Shown: positions 36,718 to 46,154, numbered from the stretch's first letter. The stretch: DNA of 64,000 nt from Curtobacterium ammoniigenes NBRC 101786 (GCF_001571045.1 NZ_BCSV01000001.1:310001-374000); one strand, 5' to 3'. Translations and numbers: made by a program. Notes: generated by a model from the sequence alone, not told the origin.

Positions 36718-39700
36718 CCGACACCGCCGCGACGAACGCGCCCCGAGCCTCCGATGCGTCCCTGCGCTACACCGCCCTCGACATCGCCGAGGCGCTTGGC
36801 ATGCCGGCCCCGACACCGCAGCAACGTGCTGTGATCGAGTCGCCACTCGAACCGGCGCTCGTCGTCGCGGGCGCGGGGAGCGGGAAGACCGAGACCATGG
36901 CGGGCAGGGTCGTCTGGCTGCTGGCGAACGGCTTCGTCGAACCGGATCAGGTTCTTGGCCTCACGTTCACGCGAAAGGCAGCCGGAGAACTCTCGGCCCG
37001 CATCGGCCGCCGCATCGCCGGGTTGGAGGCTGCGGGCCTCATCCCCGCGACCGACGCGTTCCAAGCGCCCACCGTCTCCACCTACAACGCGTTCGCGAAC
37101 ACTGTCTTCCGCGAACACGCGCTCCTCGTCGGCCGGGACAGTGAGTCCCAGGTCCTGTCCGAGCCATCGGCGTGGCAGCTCGCACGGAGCGTGGTCGTCG
37201 GATCGAGCGACGACCGGCTGGCTGCCCTCGAACGGTCGGTCGACACGCTGACGCGCGCGGTGCTCGACGTGAACGGAGCAGCCAGTGAGCACCTCGCAGA
37301 CCTCGGTACCCTCCGGGCCTTTTCGGAGCAGTTCCGTCAGGTCCTCGCGCTGCCCGACGGGGCCAAAAGCACGATCCGCCCCGCGATCCGCGACATGGTG
37401 AAGGCGGTGGATGCCCTCGAGCCGCTCGCAGACCTCGTCGACGCGTTCCGCCGCCGGAAGATCGAACGCGGGCTCGTCGAATTCTCGGACCAGGTGGCGC
37501 TCGCGCTCGCAGCGGCAGACGCGGCGCCGATCGTCGCATCTCGGCTCCGGGCGCGATTCGGGGTCGTTCTTCTCGACGAATACCAGGACACTTCCGTCGT
37601 GCAAACGCGGTTCCTCGCGCGCATCTTCGCGGGCACACCCGTGATGGCCGTTGGCGATCCGCACCAGTCCATCTACGGTTTCCGCGGCGCCAGCGCCGCG
37701 AACCTCGCACGATTTCCCGCCGACTTCGGCGCGAACGCGTGCGAATCGAACGCGACATACGCGCTGTCGACGAGCTGGCGGAATGCGGCGAACGTGCTCC
37801 ACGCGGCGAACGTCATCGTCGAACCGCTTGGAGCGACCGTGAGCGCACCCGTCGAAGCGCTCACCCCGCGTCCTGCCGCGCCTGACGGGGCGGTTGAGAC
37901 CGTCTTCACCGAAACACTGAGCGAGGAGGCGCAGTCCGTCGCTCGGTGGTTCGGTGGCTACCGACGCAAGCACCCGGATGGCTCGATGGCGCTGCTCATG
38001 CGCTCCCGGACCGAGCTCCGCACGTTCACCTCAGCGCTCGACGCCGAAGGCGTTCCGCATCACGTGCTCGGCTCGGGGGGATTGCTCCTCCGGCCCGAGA
38101 TCGTGGATCTCACCAGCTGCCTTCGCGTGCTGCATGACCCTGCGGCCGGAAACGCGCTCATCCGGCTCATGGCGGGAGCGCGATGGCGGATCGGTCCCGC
38201 TGACATCGCGGCGCTCGCCGACGTCAGCCGGTGGCTCTTCCATCGAGACCACGCCCACCAGCCGCTGGACGACGCCGTGCATGATGCGTTGCGCGCATCC
38301 GTCGCCGCAGGAGAGCACGGGTCGCTCGTGGACGCCCTCGACTTCGTCGCGACTGCCCCGGACGACCACCGCGCGATCGCGACGATCAGTGCGGAGGGCC
38401 GATCGCGCATGCGTCGCTTAGGCTCGTCGCTGGCCCGGCTCCGCACGCGAGCGCGGGGCGACCTCGTCGAGTTCGTCTGGCAGGTTGTGCGCGACATGCA
38501 ATTGGACGTTGAACTCGCGGCCCACGAGGGCGCAGACGCCCGGGGGGTGGACGCGTTCTTCGACGCGCTCTCGAGCTTCGTCCAGACCGACGACCGGGCC
38601 GATCTCGGGTCATTCCTCGGATGGCTTGACGCCGCCGGCAGGAAGGATGACCTCGGGCCGCGCTCCGAGGAACCGGAGCCGGGGTGCGTGCAGATTCTCA
38701 CCATTCACGGGGCGAAAGGCCTCGAATGGGACGCGGTCGCCGTCGTGCGCATGGTGGAGGGCGGCCTCCCGGGCGCATCGAACGAGGGGGCAACCGGCTG
38801 GCTCCGACTTGGGTCGCTCCCGTACGCCTTCCGCGGCGACGCCTCGGAACTGCCGGTCTTCGGATGGCGATCCGCGACGAGTCAGCGTGAGCTCATCGCC
38901 GCGCTCGACCGATTCAAGTCGGAGGTCGCCGCGGGTCACGAGCAGGAGGAACGTCGGCTCGCGTACGTCGCCATGACGCGGGCCAGGGATGCGCTCCTCC
39001 TATCCGGATCCTTCTGGGGGCGCGGCAAGCGAGCCAAGACCCCGAGCAGATATCTCCGGGAGCTCGCTGCCCGATCCGTCATCGACCCGGATGCCGTGCC
39101 CGAGGCGTCGGCGCACGACGAGAACCCGATGGCGGACCTCGCGCTCACGGCTCCGTGGCCGAACGACGGCCTCGGCGGTCGTGCTGCTCGGGTGCATGCA
39201 GCCGCGGACGCCGTCCGATCAGCTGCACCCGGTGACGACGACGGACCGTACGGCGCGGACATCGATCTGCTGCTGGCGGAACGGTCGGCGAGTCTCAGCG
39301 GAACGACGACGGCGCACGTGCCGCATCGAATCCCTGCCTCCGGATTCAAGGACTACCTGCACCGCCCGGACGAGGTCGCGGCCCGTATTCGGCGACCGCT
39401 GCCGGATCGCCCATACCGGGCGACGCGGCTCGGCACGCTCTTCCATCGCTGGGTCGAGGAACGAAGCGCTCCGAGCGGCACCGTGGAACTCCTGGACGCG
39501 TGGCCAGACGAGCTCGACGATGCGGCCGAGGCGCCAGATGCCGAGACCGAAGCCAGCGTGCTCGACGACGACGAAGCCACGCGGCTCAGAGCGTTCCAAT
39601 CGACGTTCGCCCGTTCGAGGTGGGCGGATCGAACCCCGATCGATGTCGAGCGCGAAATTCACATACCGTTTCTCGGGCACAGCGTGGTCTGCAAGATCGA

Positions 39701-39995
39701 CGCCGTCTACGAGACCGCGACCGGGTGCGAGATCGTCGACTGGAAGACCGGGCGGCCGCCGTCCGGCGCGCGGGAGCTCGACGAACGATCGCTCCAGCTC
39801 TCGCTCTATCGGCTCGCGTACGCCGAGGCGACCGGCCGCTCCCTCGACAGTATCGACGCCGTGTTCTTCTACGTCGCCGCAGATCAGGAGATTCGCGCGA
39901 CGTCCCTCCTGGATCGAGCCGCGCTCGAGGCGCGCTGGCGCGGGGTGTTCTCGCAGGAACGGTCCCCGGCTGGAATCCGCCTGATCGACGGCTGA
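36714..39995 (+). CDS. adnB: AdnB-like UvrD helicase-nuclease subunit
   Basis: 1093 residues. UvrD motor: AGAGSGKTETM (I), LTFTRKAAGEL (Ia), LLDEYQDTS (II), GDPHQSIYGFRGA (III), TIHGAKGLEWD (V) and YVAMTRARDAL (VI). The C-terminal nuclease carries CEIVDWKTGRPP. The GTG at 36714 overlaps the adnA stop by 4 nt (GTGA), which indicates coupled, stoichiometric synthesis of the heterodimer. In M. tuberculosis this is Rv3201c. Confidence 0.94.
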   Translation: MTDTAATNAPRASDASLRYTALDIAEALGMPAPTPQQRAVIESPLEPALVVAGAGSGKTETMAGRVVWLLANGFVEPDQVLGLTFTRKAAGELSARIGRRIAGLEAAGLIPATDAFQAPTVSTYNAFANTVFREHALLVGRDSESQVLSEPSAWQLARSVVVGSSDDRLAALERSVDTLTRAVLDVNGAASEHLADLGTLRAFSEQFRQVLALPDGAKSTIRPAIRDMVKAVDALEPLADLVDAFRRRKIERGLVEFSDQVALALAAADAAPIVASRLRARFGVVLLDEYQDTSVVQTRFLARIFAGTPVMAVGDPHQSIYGFRGASAANLARFPADFGANACESNATYALSTSWRNAANVLHAANVIVEPLGATVSAPVEALTPRPAAPDGAVETVFTETLSEEAQSVARWFGGYRRKHPDGSMALLMRSRTELRTFTSALDAEGVPHHVLGSGGLLLRPEIVDLTSCLRVLHDPAAGNALIRLMAGARWRIGPADIAALADVSRWLFHRDHAHQPLDDAVHDALRASVAAGEHGSLVDALDFVATAPDDHRAIATISAEGRSRMRRLGSSLARLRTRARGDLVEFVWQVVRDMQLDVELAAHEGADARGVDAFFDALSSFVQTDDRADLGSFLGWLDAAGRKDDLGPRSEEPEPGCVQILTIHGAKGLEWDAVAVVRMVEGGLPGASNEGATGWLRLGSLPYAFRGDASELPVFGWRSATSQRELIAALDRFKSEVAAGHEQEERRLAYVAMTRARDALLLSGSFWGRGKRAKTPSRYLRELAARSVIDPDAVPEASAHDENPMADLALTAPWPNDGLGGRAARVHAAADAVRSAAPGDDDGPYGADIDLLLAERSASLSGTTTAHVPHRIPASGFKDYLHRPDEVAARIRRPLPDRPYRATRLGTLFHRWVEERSAPSGTVELLDAWPDELDDAAEAPDAETEASVLDDDEATRLRAFQSTFARSRWADRTPIDVEREIHIPFLGHSVVCKIDAVYETATGCEIVDWKTGRPPSGARELDERSLQLSLYRLAYAEATGRSLDSIDAVFFYVAADQEIRATSLLDRAALEARWRGVFSQERSPAGIRLIDG

Positions 39996-40005
39996 CGCCG
40001 ACTCC

Positions 40006-40090
40006 GCTGCGTCAGCGGCCAGCGCTTGCGGCCGAACTCGCTGCGTCAGCGGCCAGCGATCGCGGCCGACCGTGCTGCGGTCAGCCGTGC
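40006..40090 (+). repeat. 34-bp direct repeats overlapping the phosphotransferase stop
   Basis: GCTGCGTCAGCGGCCAGCG occurs at about 40006 and 40040 (period 34), with a diverged third copy (GCTGCGGTCAGCC) at about 40074 that contains the stop codon (40081-40083, minus strand) of the downstream gene. Confidence 0.8.
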
Positions 40091-41082
40091 CGGCGCTCAG
40101 TCGTCGAGAGCAACTCTTCGACCTCGCGGATCTCCATCGTGTGAACGTGCTCCGCCTCGATCGGCGTCGCCGCGTCCGCATCGACCACGGCCGCGAGCCG
40201 CTGCATCATCGCTACGGCGTCGTCGACGATCTCGGTCCGCTTCACCTGCACGCCGTGCAGAAGCCAGCCCGCGGTCTCCAGCTCGTGGTACAGCCGCGCA
40301 CGCTGCCCGAGTTGACGGTCGCGTCCGCCGCCGTTCGACGTATATGCGGCGAATACCGCGCTGGTCGTCCGGTCATCGCGGATCCCGAGCACCCACGCCA
40401 GATCCTTCGCGGGGTCGCCGAGCCGGAGGTCGCCCCAACCGAGGACCCCGGAGACCGTGCCGCCGCGCACCAGCAGACTCGACGCGTCGAGCGAGCCGTG
40501 CACCACGGTCGGCGTGAACTGCCAGAGCTGCTGATCCCGCGCAGCGTGCTCCCAGCGCTGCTGGAGGGCAGCGGGAACGAGCTGGGTGGCAACGGCCCGG
40601 TCCATCGTCGTGACCGCACCGCGCAGGATTTCGAACGGCGTGAGCGACGGCAGGCCGGCATCGCTGACAAAACTGGTGGGGAGCCCATGGATCGCCGCGA
40701 CGGCGGCGCCGATCGAGGCGGCGAGCGTCGGACTCGTCGGCAGGGCGCGCGGGTCCAGATGGTCGCCGTCGACGAACGTCGTCACGATTGCGCGCGTCGA
40801 TCCGATGGGCGCCTGTCCGATGTATTCCGGAACGGCGAACGGGAGGCGCGTGCGGATTCCGGCGCTCAGCGCACGGATGGCGACGAGGTCGGCGGACTGC
40901 CGCGCTTCCGCCCGCTGAGACCGCGGGCGTCGGATGACCGACAGCGCGCCGTCCGCGTGCTGCAGAAGCGCGGACTCATAGTCCCCGTCGCGGACCGAGC
41001 CGAGCACCCCGGCACCGGTCACGACGAGCTCCGGGACAGCCGTCGTCGCGAGCGCGGCTAGAGTGAACTGGGATCCCGCCAT
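40081..41082 (-). CDS. APH-fold phosphotransferase with degenerate active site
   Basis: 333 residues. The aminoglycoside/macrolide phosphotransferase fold is recognisable, but the catalytic loop reads VVHGSLDASSLLV where HGDLxxxN is expected. The Mg-binding region reads VLGWGDLRLGDPAKDLA, with Gly in place of the usual Asp. So the base Asp, the Asn and the metal Asp all appear changed. It may be a pseudokinase or bind a ligand only. It lies between adnB and nudC, where a phosphotransferase is common in actinobacteria. ATG 41082 follows TACCCT plus 7 nt. Confidence 0.85.
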   Translation of the reverse strand: MAGSQFTLAALATTAVPELVVTGAGVLGSVRDGDYESALLQHADGALSVIRRPRSQRAEARQSADLVAIRALSAGIRTRLPFAVPEYIGQAPIGSTRAIVTTFVDGDHLDPRALPTSPTLAASIGAAVAAIHGLPTSFVSDAGLPSLTPFEILRGAVTTMDRAVATQLVPAALQQRWEHAARDQQLWQFTPTVVHGSLDASSLLVRGGTVSGVLGWGDLRLGDPAKDLAWVLGIRDDRTTSAVFAAYTSNGGGRDRQLGQRARLYHELETAGWLLHGVQVKRTEIVDDAVAMMQRLAAVVDADAATPIEAEHVHTMEIREVEELLSTTERRHG

Positions 41083-41089
41083 GCGGTCC

Positions 41090-41095
41090 AGGGTA
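41090..41095 (-). promoter_or_regulatory. Leaderless -10 (TACCCT) for the phosphotransferase gene
   Basis: Minus-strand TACCCT, 7 nt, ATG at 41082. Confidence 0.5.
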
Positions 41096-41239
41096 GGTCG
41101 TCGGGTGTCGCCCAGCCGGTCGCCACGCTGAAGCGGGTGAAGGGTCCGGTCAGTCGCCGCATCGCTGGGCGCCGAGCCGCCGGAGCCGTCCGGATCGCGG
41201 CACGCGACCCTGAGCCGAGACAAACGACAAGGAGTCACT

Positions 41240-42175
41240 GTGACCGCTGCGTTCGCCGCTCGACTGCCGCTCGCGCGGAACGCACTGGACCGGGACGCTG
41301 AGTACCGCGACCGGCCGGACGCGATCGAGCAACTGCTCGGCGATCCGGAGACGCGTGTGCTGCCGGTCCGTCGCGGATCGCTGCTTCGTACGACGTCGGG
41401 TGCGCTTCGCTTCGTCGCGCCCGCGGCGGTGCCGGACGACGCCGTGATCGTCTATCTCGGCCGCGCGCTCGCTGACGAGTCCGATGCTCCGGCCGGAACC
41501 CGGTTCGTCGCCGCCCTCGTCGACGACGCGGCCGCGCGGGCGATCGAACCCGATGACAACGCGTGGGAGAGCCTGCGCATGTTCGGCACCGAACTCTCCG
41601 CCCGAGACTCGGGCATCGCTGTCGAGGCGGTGGCGATGGCGAACTGGCATGCCGTGCACGGCTTCTCGCCGCGCTCCGGCTCGGCTGCTGTCGTTGAGCG
41701 TGCCGGATGGGTTCGGCGGGACGCCGAGGGCCATGACGTGTTCCCGCGCACTGACGCGGCGATCATCGTCGGCGTCACGGATCGGCAGGATCGCATGCTG
41801 CTCGGCTCGAACGCGGCCTGGGAGACCGGGCGATACTCGGTGCTCGCCGGTTTCGTCGAGCCCGGCGAGTCGCTCGAGGACGCCGTTCGCCGTGAAGTCT
41901 GGGAGGAAGCCGGCATCCGATTGAACGAGCCGGAGTACCTCGGGTCGCAGCCGTGGCCGTTCCCCGCCTCTCTGATGCTCGGGTTCCGCGCCCGCGTTCG
42001 CGATGGTGACCCGGAGACGGTTCGACCCGACGGTGTCGAGATCACCGACGTGCGCTGGTTCTCACGGGCGGAGATCGCCGCAGAAGCGGGGACGAGCCTG
42101 CATCTGCCTGGCCGCGCATCCATCGCTCGCGCGATCATCGAGGAATGGTACGGCGCACCCATCGACGCACCGTGA
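41240..42175 (+). CDS. nudC: NAD(+)/NADH diphosphatase NudC
   Basis: 311 residues. Nudix box GFVEPGESLEDAVRREVWEEAGI and the NudC signature SQPWPFPASLM are intact. The zinc ribbon normally found before the Nudix domain has lost all four cysteines (FSPRSGS, WVRRDAEGHDVFPR). It hydrolyses NAD(H) to NMN(H) and AMP and may decap NAD-RNA. GTG 41240 has an AAGGAG SD. It is followed after 12 nt by the UvrD2-like gene, as in Rv3199c-Rv3198c. Confidence 0.93.
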   Translation: MTAAFAARLPLARNALDRDAEYRDRPDAIEQLLGDPETRVLPVRRGSLLRTTSGALRFVAPAAVPDDAVIVYLGRALADESDAPAGTRFVAALVDDAAARAIEPDDNAWESLRMFGTELSARDSGIAVEAVAMANWHAVHGFSPRSGSAAVVERAGWVRRDAEGHDVFPRTDAAIIVGVTDRQDRMLLGSNAAWETGRYSVLAGFVEPGESLEDAVRREVWEEAGIRLNEPEYLGSQPWPFPASLMLGFRARVRDGDPETVRPDGVEITDVRWFSRAEIAAEAGTSLHLPGRASIARAIIEEWYGAPIDAP

Positions 42176-42187
42176 CGGGGGTACGCA

Positions 42188-43915
42188 GTGGTTGACGCGC
42201 CTCCGAGTCCGGACGCGCTGCTCGCCGGGCTCGACCCGGACCAACGAGAGGTCGCGAAGGCACTGCTCGGTCCGGTCGCTGTTCTGGCCGGTGCGGGGAC
42301 GGGCAAGACGCGCGCGATCACGCATCGCATTGCGTACGGGGTCGCGACCGGCACCTATGCGCCGTCGCACGTGCTGGCGCTGACGTTCACGAGCAGGGCC
42401 GCTGGCGAGCTCCGAGGCCGGCTGCGTCAGCTCGGCGCAGGACAGATCTCCGCGCGCACGTTCCATGCGGCCGCGCTCGCGCAGCTCGCATACTTCTGGC
42501 CCGACACCGTGGGCGGTTCGGCCCCTCGGATCGTGGAGGCGAAGGGACGCTTGATCGCGCACGCCGCCGACACCATCGGCTTGCGCGTGGACACTGCGGT
42601 CCTTCGCGACCTCGCGGGAGAGATCGAATGGCGCAAGGTCGAGCGCCGAACCCTCGACGAGTACGAGGCGGCTGCGGCCGATCGGACGCTTCCCACCGGC
42701 CTGTCGCCGGCGCGCGTCGTCGACCTGATGCGTGCCTATGAGCGGATGAAGGACGACCGTCGGCAGCTCGACTTCGAAGACGTCCTGCTCGCAACCCTCG
42801 GAATGATCGAGACGGAGCCACGAGTGGCCTCCGCGGTGCACGCGCAGTACCGGTTCTTCGTGGTCGACGAGTATCAGGACGTGTCTCCGGTGCAGCAGGA
42901 TCTGCTCCGCGCGTGGCTCGGCGATCGTGACGATGTATGCGTCGTCGGCGACGCCAGTCAGACGATCTACTCGTTCGCCGGAGCTACCTCCGACTATCTC
43001 CTCGGATTCCATCGCGCGTTCCCGCGGGCGAACGAGATCCGGCTCGAGCGGAACTACCGATCCACCCCCGCCATCGTGTCGGCGGCGAACCGGCTGATGC
43101 GGGGTCGTGCGGGCGCGCTCGAGCTCACGTCGCAGGCGCCGGACGATGGGCCCGCTCCCGCGATCCTGGCGTGCGAGCACGACGGCGCCGAGGTCGCGGC
43201 CATCGCCTCGCGCCTGCGCGAGCTGATCGACGCCGGCGCCTCGCCGCGGGATTGTGCCGTGCTGTTTCGTGTCGGAGCCCAATCGGCCGCGATCGAATCG
43301 GCGTTGCAGCACGCGGGGATCCCGTATCGCGTGCAGGGCGGGCAACGGTTCTTCGACCGGCCGGAGGTGCGGCAAGCGGTGCTCCTCATCCGCGGCGCAG
43401 CGCGGAGCATCGTCGGCGAGCCGCTGACGAAGTCGGTCTCCGACGTCCTGCGATCGCTTGGGTGGACGTCCGCCCCGCCGGAGGGAGCTGGCGCGGTCCG
43501 GGAGACGTGGGAGTCCCTCCAAGCGATCATGGGGCTCGCCGAAGCGGCGGGCGATGCCTCGTTGGCGCAGTTCTCGGCCGAACTCGTCGACCGGCAGAAC
43601 ACCCATCACGAACCCGAGCTCGAGGCGGTGACCCTGTCGACGCTGCACTCGTCGAAAGGGCTGGAGTGGGGCCATGTCGTGATCGCCGGAGCTGTCGAGG
43701 GGCTGCTGCCGGTCTCCCATGCGACCACGGAGGCTGCCATCGCCGAAGAACGTCGGCTCCTGTACGTGGGCATCACCCGCGCGCGCCGCTCGCTGACCGT
43801 GACCTGGTCGCGCCGGGGCGGGATCCGTTCCGGAGATCGTGCACCGAGCCGATTCCTTGCGGACCTGCACACAGACAGTCCGGGTGCTGGGCGACCGGGA
43901 CCCGGACTGCCGTGA
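42188..43915 (+). CDS. UvrD2-like SF1 DNA helicase, short form
   Basis: 575 residues. Motifs: AGAGTGKTRAI (I), LTFTSRAAGEL (Ia), VDEYQDVSPVQ (II), GDASQTIYSFAGA (III), RNYRSTPAIV (IV), TLHSSKGLEW (V) and YVGITRARRSL (VI). M. tuberculosis UvrD2 is about 125 residues longer and ends with HRDC and a Cys-rich module; here the protein stops soon after motif VI. It probably unwinds DNA in repair. Its last 143 bp are antisense to the convergent E1-like gene. Confidence 0.9.
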   Translation: MVDAPPSPDALLAGLDPDQREVAKALLGPVAVLAGAGTGKTRAITHRIAYGVATGTYAPSHVLALTFTSRAAGELRGRLRQLGAGQISARTFHAAALAQLAYFWPDTVGGSAPRIVEAKGRLIAHAADTIGLRVDTAVLRDLAGEIEWRKVERRTLDEYEAAAADRTLPTGLSPARVVDLMRAYERMKDDRRQLDFEDVLLATLGMIETEPRVASAVHAQYRFFVVDEYQDVSPVQQDLLRAWLGDRDDVCVVGDASQTIYSFAGATSDYLLGFHRAFPRANEIRLERNYRSTPAIVSAANRLMRGRAGALELTSQAPDDGPAPAILACEHDGAEVAAIASRLRELIDAGASPRDCAVLFRVGAQSAAIESALQHAGIPYRVQGGQRFFDRPEVRQAVLLIRGAARSIVGEPLTKSVSDVLRSLGWTSAPPEGAGAVRETWESLQAIMGLAEAAGDASLAQFSAELVDRQNTHHEPELEAVTLSTLHSSKGLEWGHVVIAGAVEGLLPVSHATTEAAIAEERRLLYVGITRARRSLTVTWSRRGGIRSGDRAPSRFLADLHTDSPGAGRPGPGLP

Positions 43916-44702
43916 GGCTCGCTCGATCCAGGACCAGCTGACCTGTCCCGGAGTCGGACCGGTCGTCCGTCGAATGCGGGTGGGGGAGCGGCCTGGCCGA
44001 CGGCAACCGATTCGGACCCGTCAGGAAATCAAGCACCTCGGCGGCGGCGCGCGTCGCGACCACACTCACGCGATAGGGAGTGAGCGGTGCGGCGCGCCGC
44101 CCGAGGAGCTGCGTGGCGATCGCGGGCCACGCGCCGTCGGCGGCCGCGTGCCGCAGCTCCAAGCAGTGCAAGCACGGGCCGTGGTCCGGGTCGAGGATCG
44201 GCCCGATCCGCACGGCGCCATCGCCGATGACCACCGGCAGATGCGGGACACAACTGCGGGTCAGCGCTGAGCGGACGCGCGGAGCGATGACGTGTTCGGC
44301 GACGACGACGCTGAGGTCGCCGTCGTACGCGGCGACCGCGCTCGCATCATCAGCAGCGAGACGCCGAACGTCGACCGACTCACCGGCGAGCATCTCGACG
44401 ATCGCGTCCGCGGCCGGATGGGCTCCGATGATCGCGGTCGCCGCGGGCATCGGATTCGTCGTCTCGGTCAAGGCCGGGGCAGCGGCCCGCAGCGTGCGCG
44501 CGGCGCTCATCGGATCGCACCCGTACTGCTGCGCGACAGCGGCAAGCGCTCCCCGCGCCGTCTCCGTGCGAAGCGCGGTGAGGAACCGCTCCGCGGAGGC
44601 ATCGGGCACGGACACGATCGCGCGGGCCGGGTCGGTCCCGAGCTGCATGGTGTACGGGTCGCGCCAGACAAGCTCGAGGGTCGGATCGATGCGAATTCCC
44701 AT
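43773..44702 (-). CDS. E1/ThiF-like cyclodehydratase-type protein (Rv3196-like)
   Basis: 309 residues from ATG 44702. An N-terminal winged-helix-like part (to about 90) precedes a Rossmann-like core (ATAIIGAHPAADAIVEML, LSVVVAEHVIAPRVR). The zinc-binding pairs PCLHCLELRH and HPDCLC mark the E1-like proteins that partner YcaO cyclodehydratases or bind leader peptides. No GxGxxG loop and no YcaO gene is seen here. A weak leaderless element (CACGCT plus 6 nt) precedes the ATG. It runs 143 bp antisense to the UvrD2-like gene. Confidence 0.8.
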   Translation of the reverse strand: MGIRIDPTLELVWRDPYTMQLGTDPARAIVSVPDASAERFLTALRTETARGALAAVAQQYGCDPMSAARTLRAAAPALTETTNPMPAATAIIGAHPAADAIVEMLAGESVDVRRLAADDASAVAAYDGDLSVVVAEHVIAPRVRSALTRSCVPHLPVVIGDGAVRIGPILDPDHGPCLHCLELRHAAADGAWPAIATQLLGRRAAPLTPYRVSVVATRAAAEVLDFLTGPNRLPSARPLPHPHSTDDRSDSGTGQLVLDRASLTAVRVPVAQHPDCLCAGPQGIGSVHDLRNGSRPGATRSRSASGARG

Positions 44703-44770
44703 CGGACGAGCGTGTCGGACCAACGCGGCCGATCACGAGCCTCCCCGGCGAACTGTGGAGAACGTTCGCC

Positions 44771-46147
44771 TCAGCGGCCCGATGCGCCCGGGCCCTCGTC
44801 CGCGGAGCCATCCGAGCGCTCGTGCGGTCGGTCCCCGCTCTCATCATCGAGGAGCTCTTCGATCGCGCGGTCGATCGCGTCATCTTCGGTGCCCGGGTCA
44901 CGAAGCCGAGCAACGAGCGCGCCAGGCTCGTCGATGTCCTCAGAGGTCGGCACGAGATCCGGGTGCGACCACAGTGCGTCGCGCTGTGCCCGTCCGAGGT
45001 CGCTTGCGAGGCGCTGCCACATCGTCGCCGCCTCGCGGAGCCGCCGTGGACGAAGCTCGAGCCCGACGAGCGCCCCGAGAGCGGACTCGGCCGGCCCACC
45101 GGTCGCCCGGCGGCGCCGGACCATCTCGGCGATCGCGTCCGCGTGGGGGAGGCGCGCAGTGGCTTCGGCCGTCACCGTGTCGACCCAGCCCTCGACCAGC
45201 GCGAGCATCGTCTCCAGCCGCGCCAGCGCAGCCTCCTGCTCGGGGGTCTTCGGCGGGATCAGGGCGCCTGACGCCATCGCCTCCTGCAACTCCTCGGCGT
45301 TCGACGGATCGAAGCGCATCGCGAGGTCCTGCACCGCGTCGGCGTCGATGTGGAGACCACGCGCATACTCCGTGATCGAGGTGATGAGGTGCAGACGCAA
45401 CCATCGGGCCGATCGGAACAGCCGTGCGTGCGCGAGCTCACGGACCGCGAGGTAGATGCGGACCTCGTCGACGGGGATGTCGAGTCCTTCGCCGAACGCA
45501 TCGACGTTCTGCGGGACGAGCGCGGCCTCCTGCTCGTCGAGCAGCGGAATGCCGACATCGCCCCCGGAGACGACCTCGCTGCTCAACTGGCCGATCACCT
45601 GTCCGAGCTGGAGCGCGAACAGCGCGCCCCCGAGCGATCGCATCATCCGGCTCGGATCGCCGAGCATGCTCCGCAGCTCTTCGGGGGCCTGTTGATCGAT
45701 CACCTCGGTCAGCGCGTTGGCGATGCTCGATGCGACCGGCTCGGCGAGCTGCGCCCAGGTCGGCGTCGTCAACGCAGCCCATTGTTCGCGCGTCAGCAGG
45801 CGGGGAGCGCTCGTCAGCTCGGCGACGTCGGTGACCTCATCGAGCCAGAGTGCGGCGACCTGAAAGGCCTGCATGAGCGCGTTGGAGGTCGCGGGGTCGA
45901 GCGCACGCTGGTCCTCGCGAGCGATCGCGGACGCGCGGTCCTTCGCTGCGTCGAGGTCGATCCCGTCGCCGCGGTACTGCATCGCCGACTGCAACTGGCT
46001 CATGAGGCTGGCGATGAGCGCCGGGTCGGTGGGGAGTCCCGCCGCGCCGGCGAGCTGCTGCGGGTCGATGTCGCCGTTGCCGGACAGCATCCGCCGAAGC
46101 ATCTCGCGGAACTCTTCCTCAGGTTCGCGCTGCTCGTCATCAGCCAT
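44771..46147 (-). CDS. DUF2342 zinc-dependent-metalloprotease-like protein
   Basis: 458 residues, mainly helical, resembling the DUF2342 'putative hydrolase' family (Rv3195). The expected HExxH-type motif reads YLAVRELAHARLF, so the first His is Arg. Further His/Glu (RLHLITSITEY) follow. Acidic tail (DDESGDRPHERSDGS). Its activity is doubtful. ATG 46147 is chosen because TAGCGT lies 7 nt upstream; a GTG two codons earlier would sit too close to that box. It is divergent from the PDZ protease gene. Confidence 0.85.
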   Translation of the reverse strand: MADDEQREPEEEFREMLRRMLSGNGDIDPQQLAGAAGLPTDPALIASLMSQLQSAMQYRGDGIDLDAAKDRASAIAREDQRALDPATSNALMQAFQVAALWLDEVTDVAELTSAPRLLTREQWAALTTPTWAQLAEPVASSIANALTEVIDQQAPEELRSMLGDPSRMMRSLGGALFALQLGQVIGQLSSEVVSGGDVGIPLLDEQEAALVPQNVDAFGEGLDIPVDEVRIYLAVRELAHARLFRSARWLRLHLITSITEYARGLHIDADAVQDLAMRFDPSNAEELQEAMASGALIPPKTPEQEAALARLETMLALVEGWVDTVTAEATARLPHADAIAEMVRRRRATGGPAESALGALVGLELRPRRLREAATMWQRLASDLGRAQRDALWSHPDLVPTSEDIDEPGALVARLRDPGTEDDAIDRAIEELLDDESGDRPHERSDGSADEGPGASGR

Positions 46148-46154
46148 GCCCACT

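Noticed and set aside
42062..43870. 602-codon frame opposite the UvrD2-like gene
   Set aside because: Shadow frame; only the E1-like gene has real motifs on this strand at the end.
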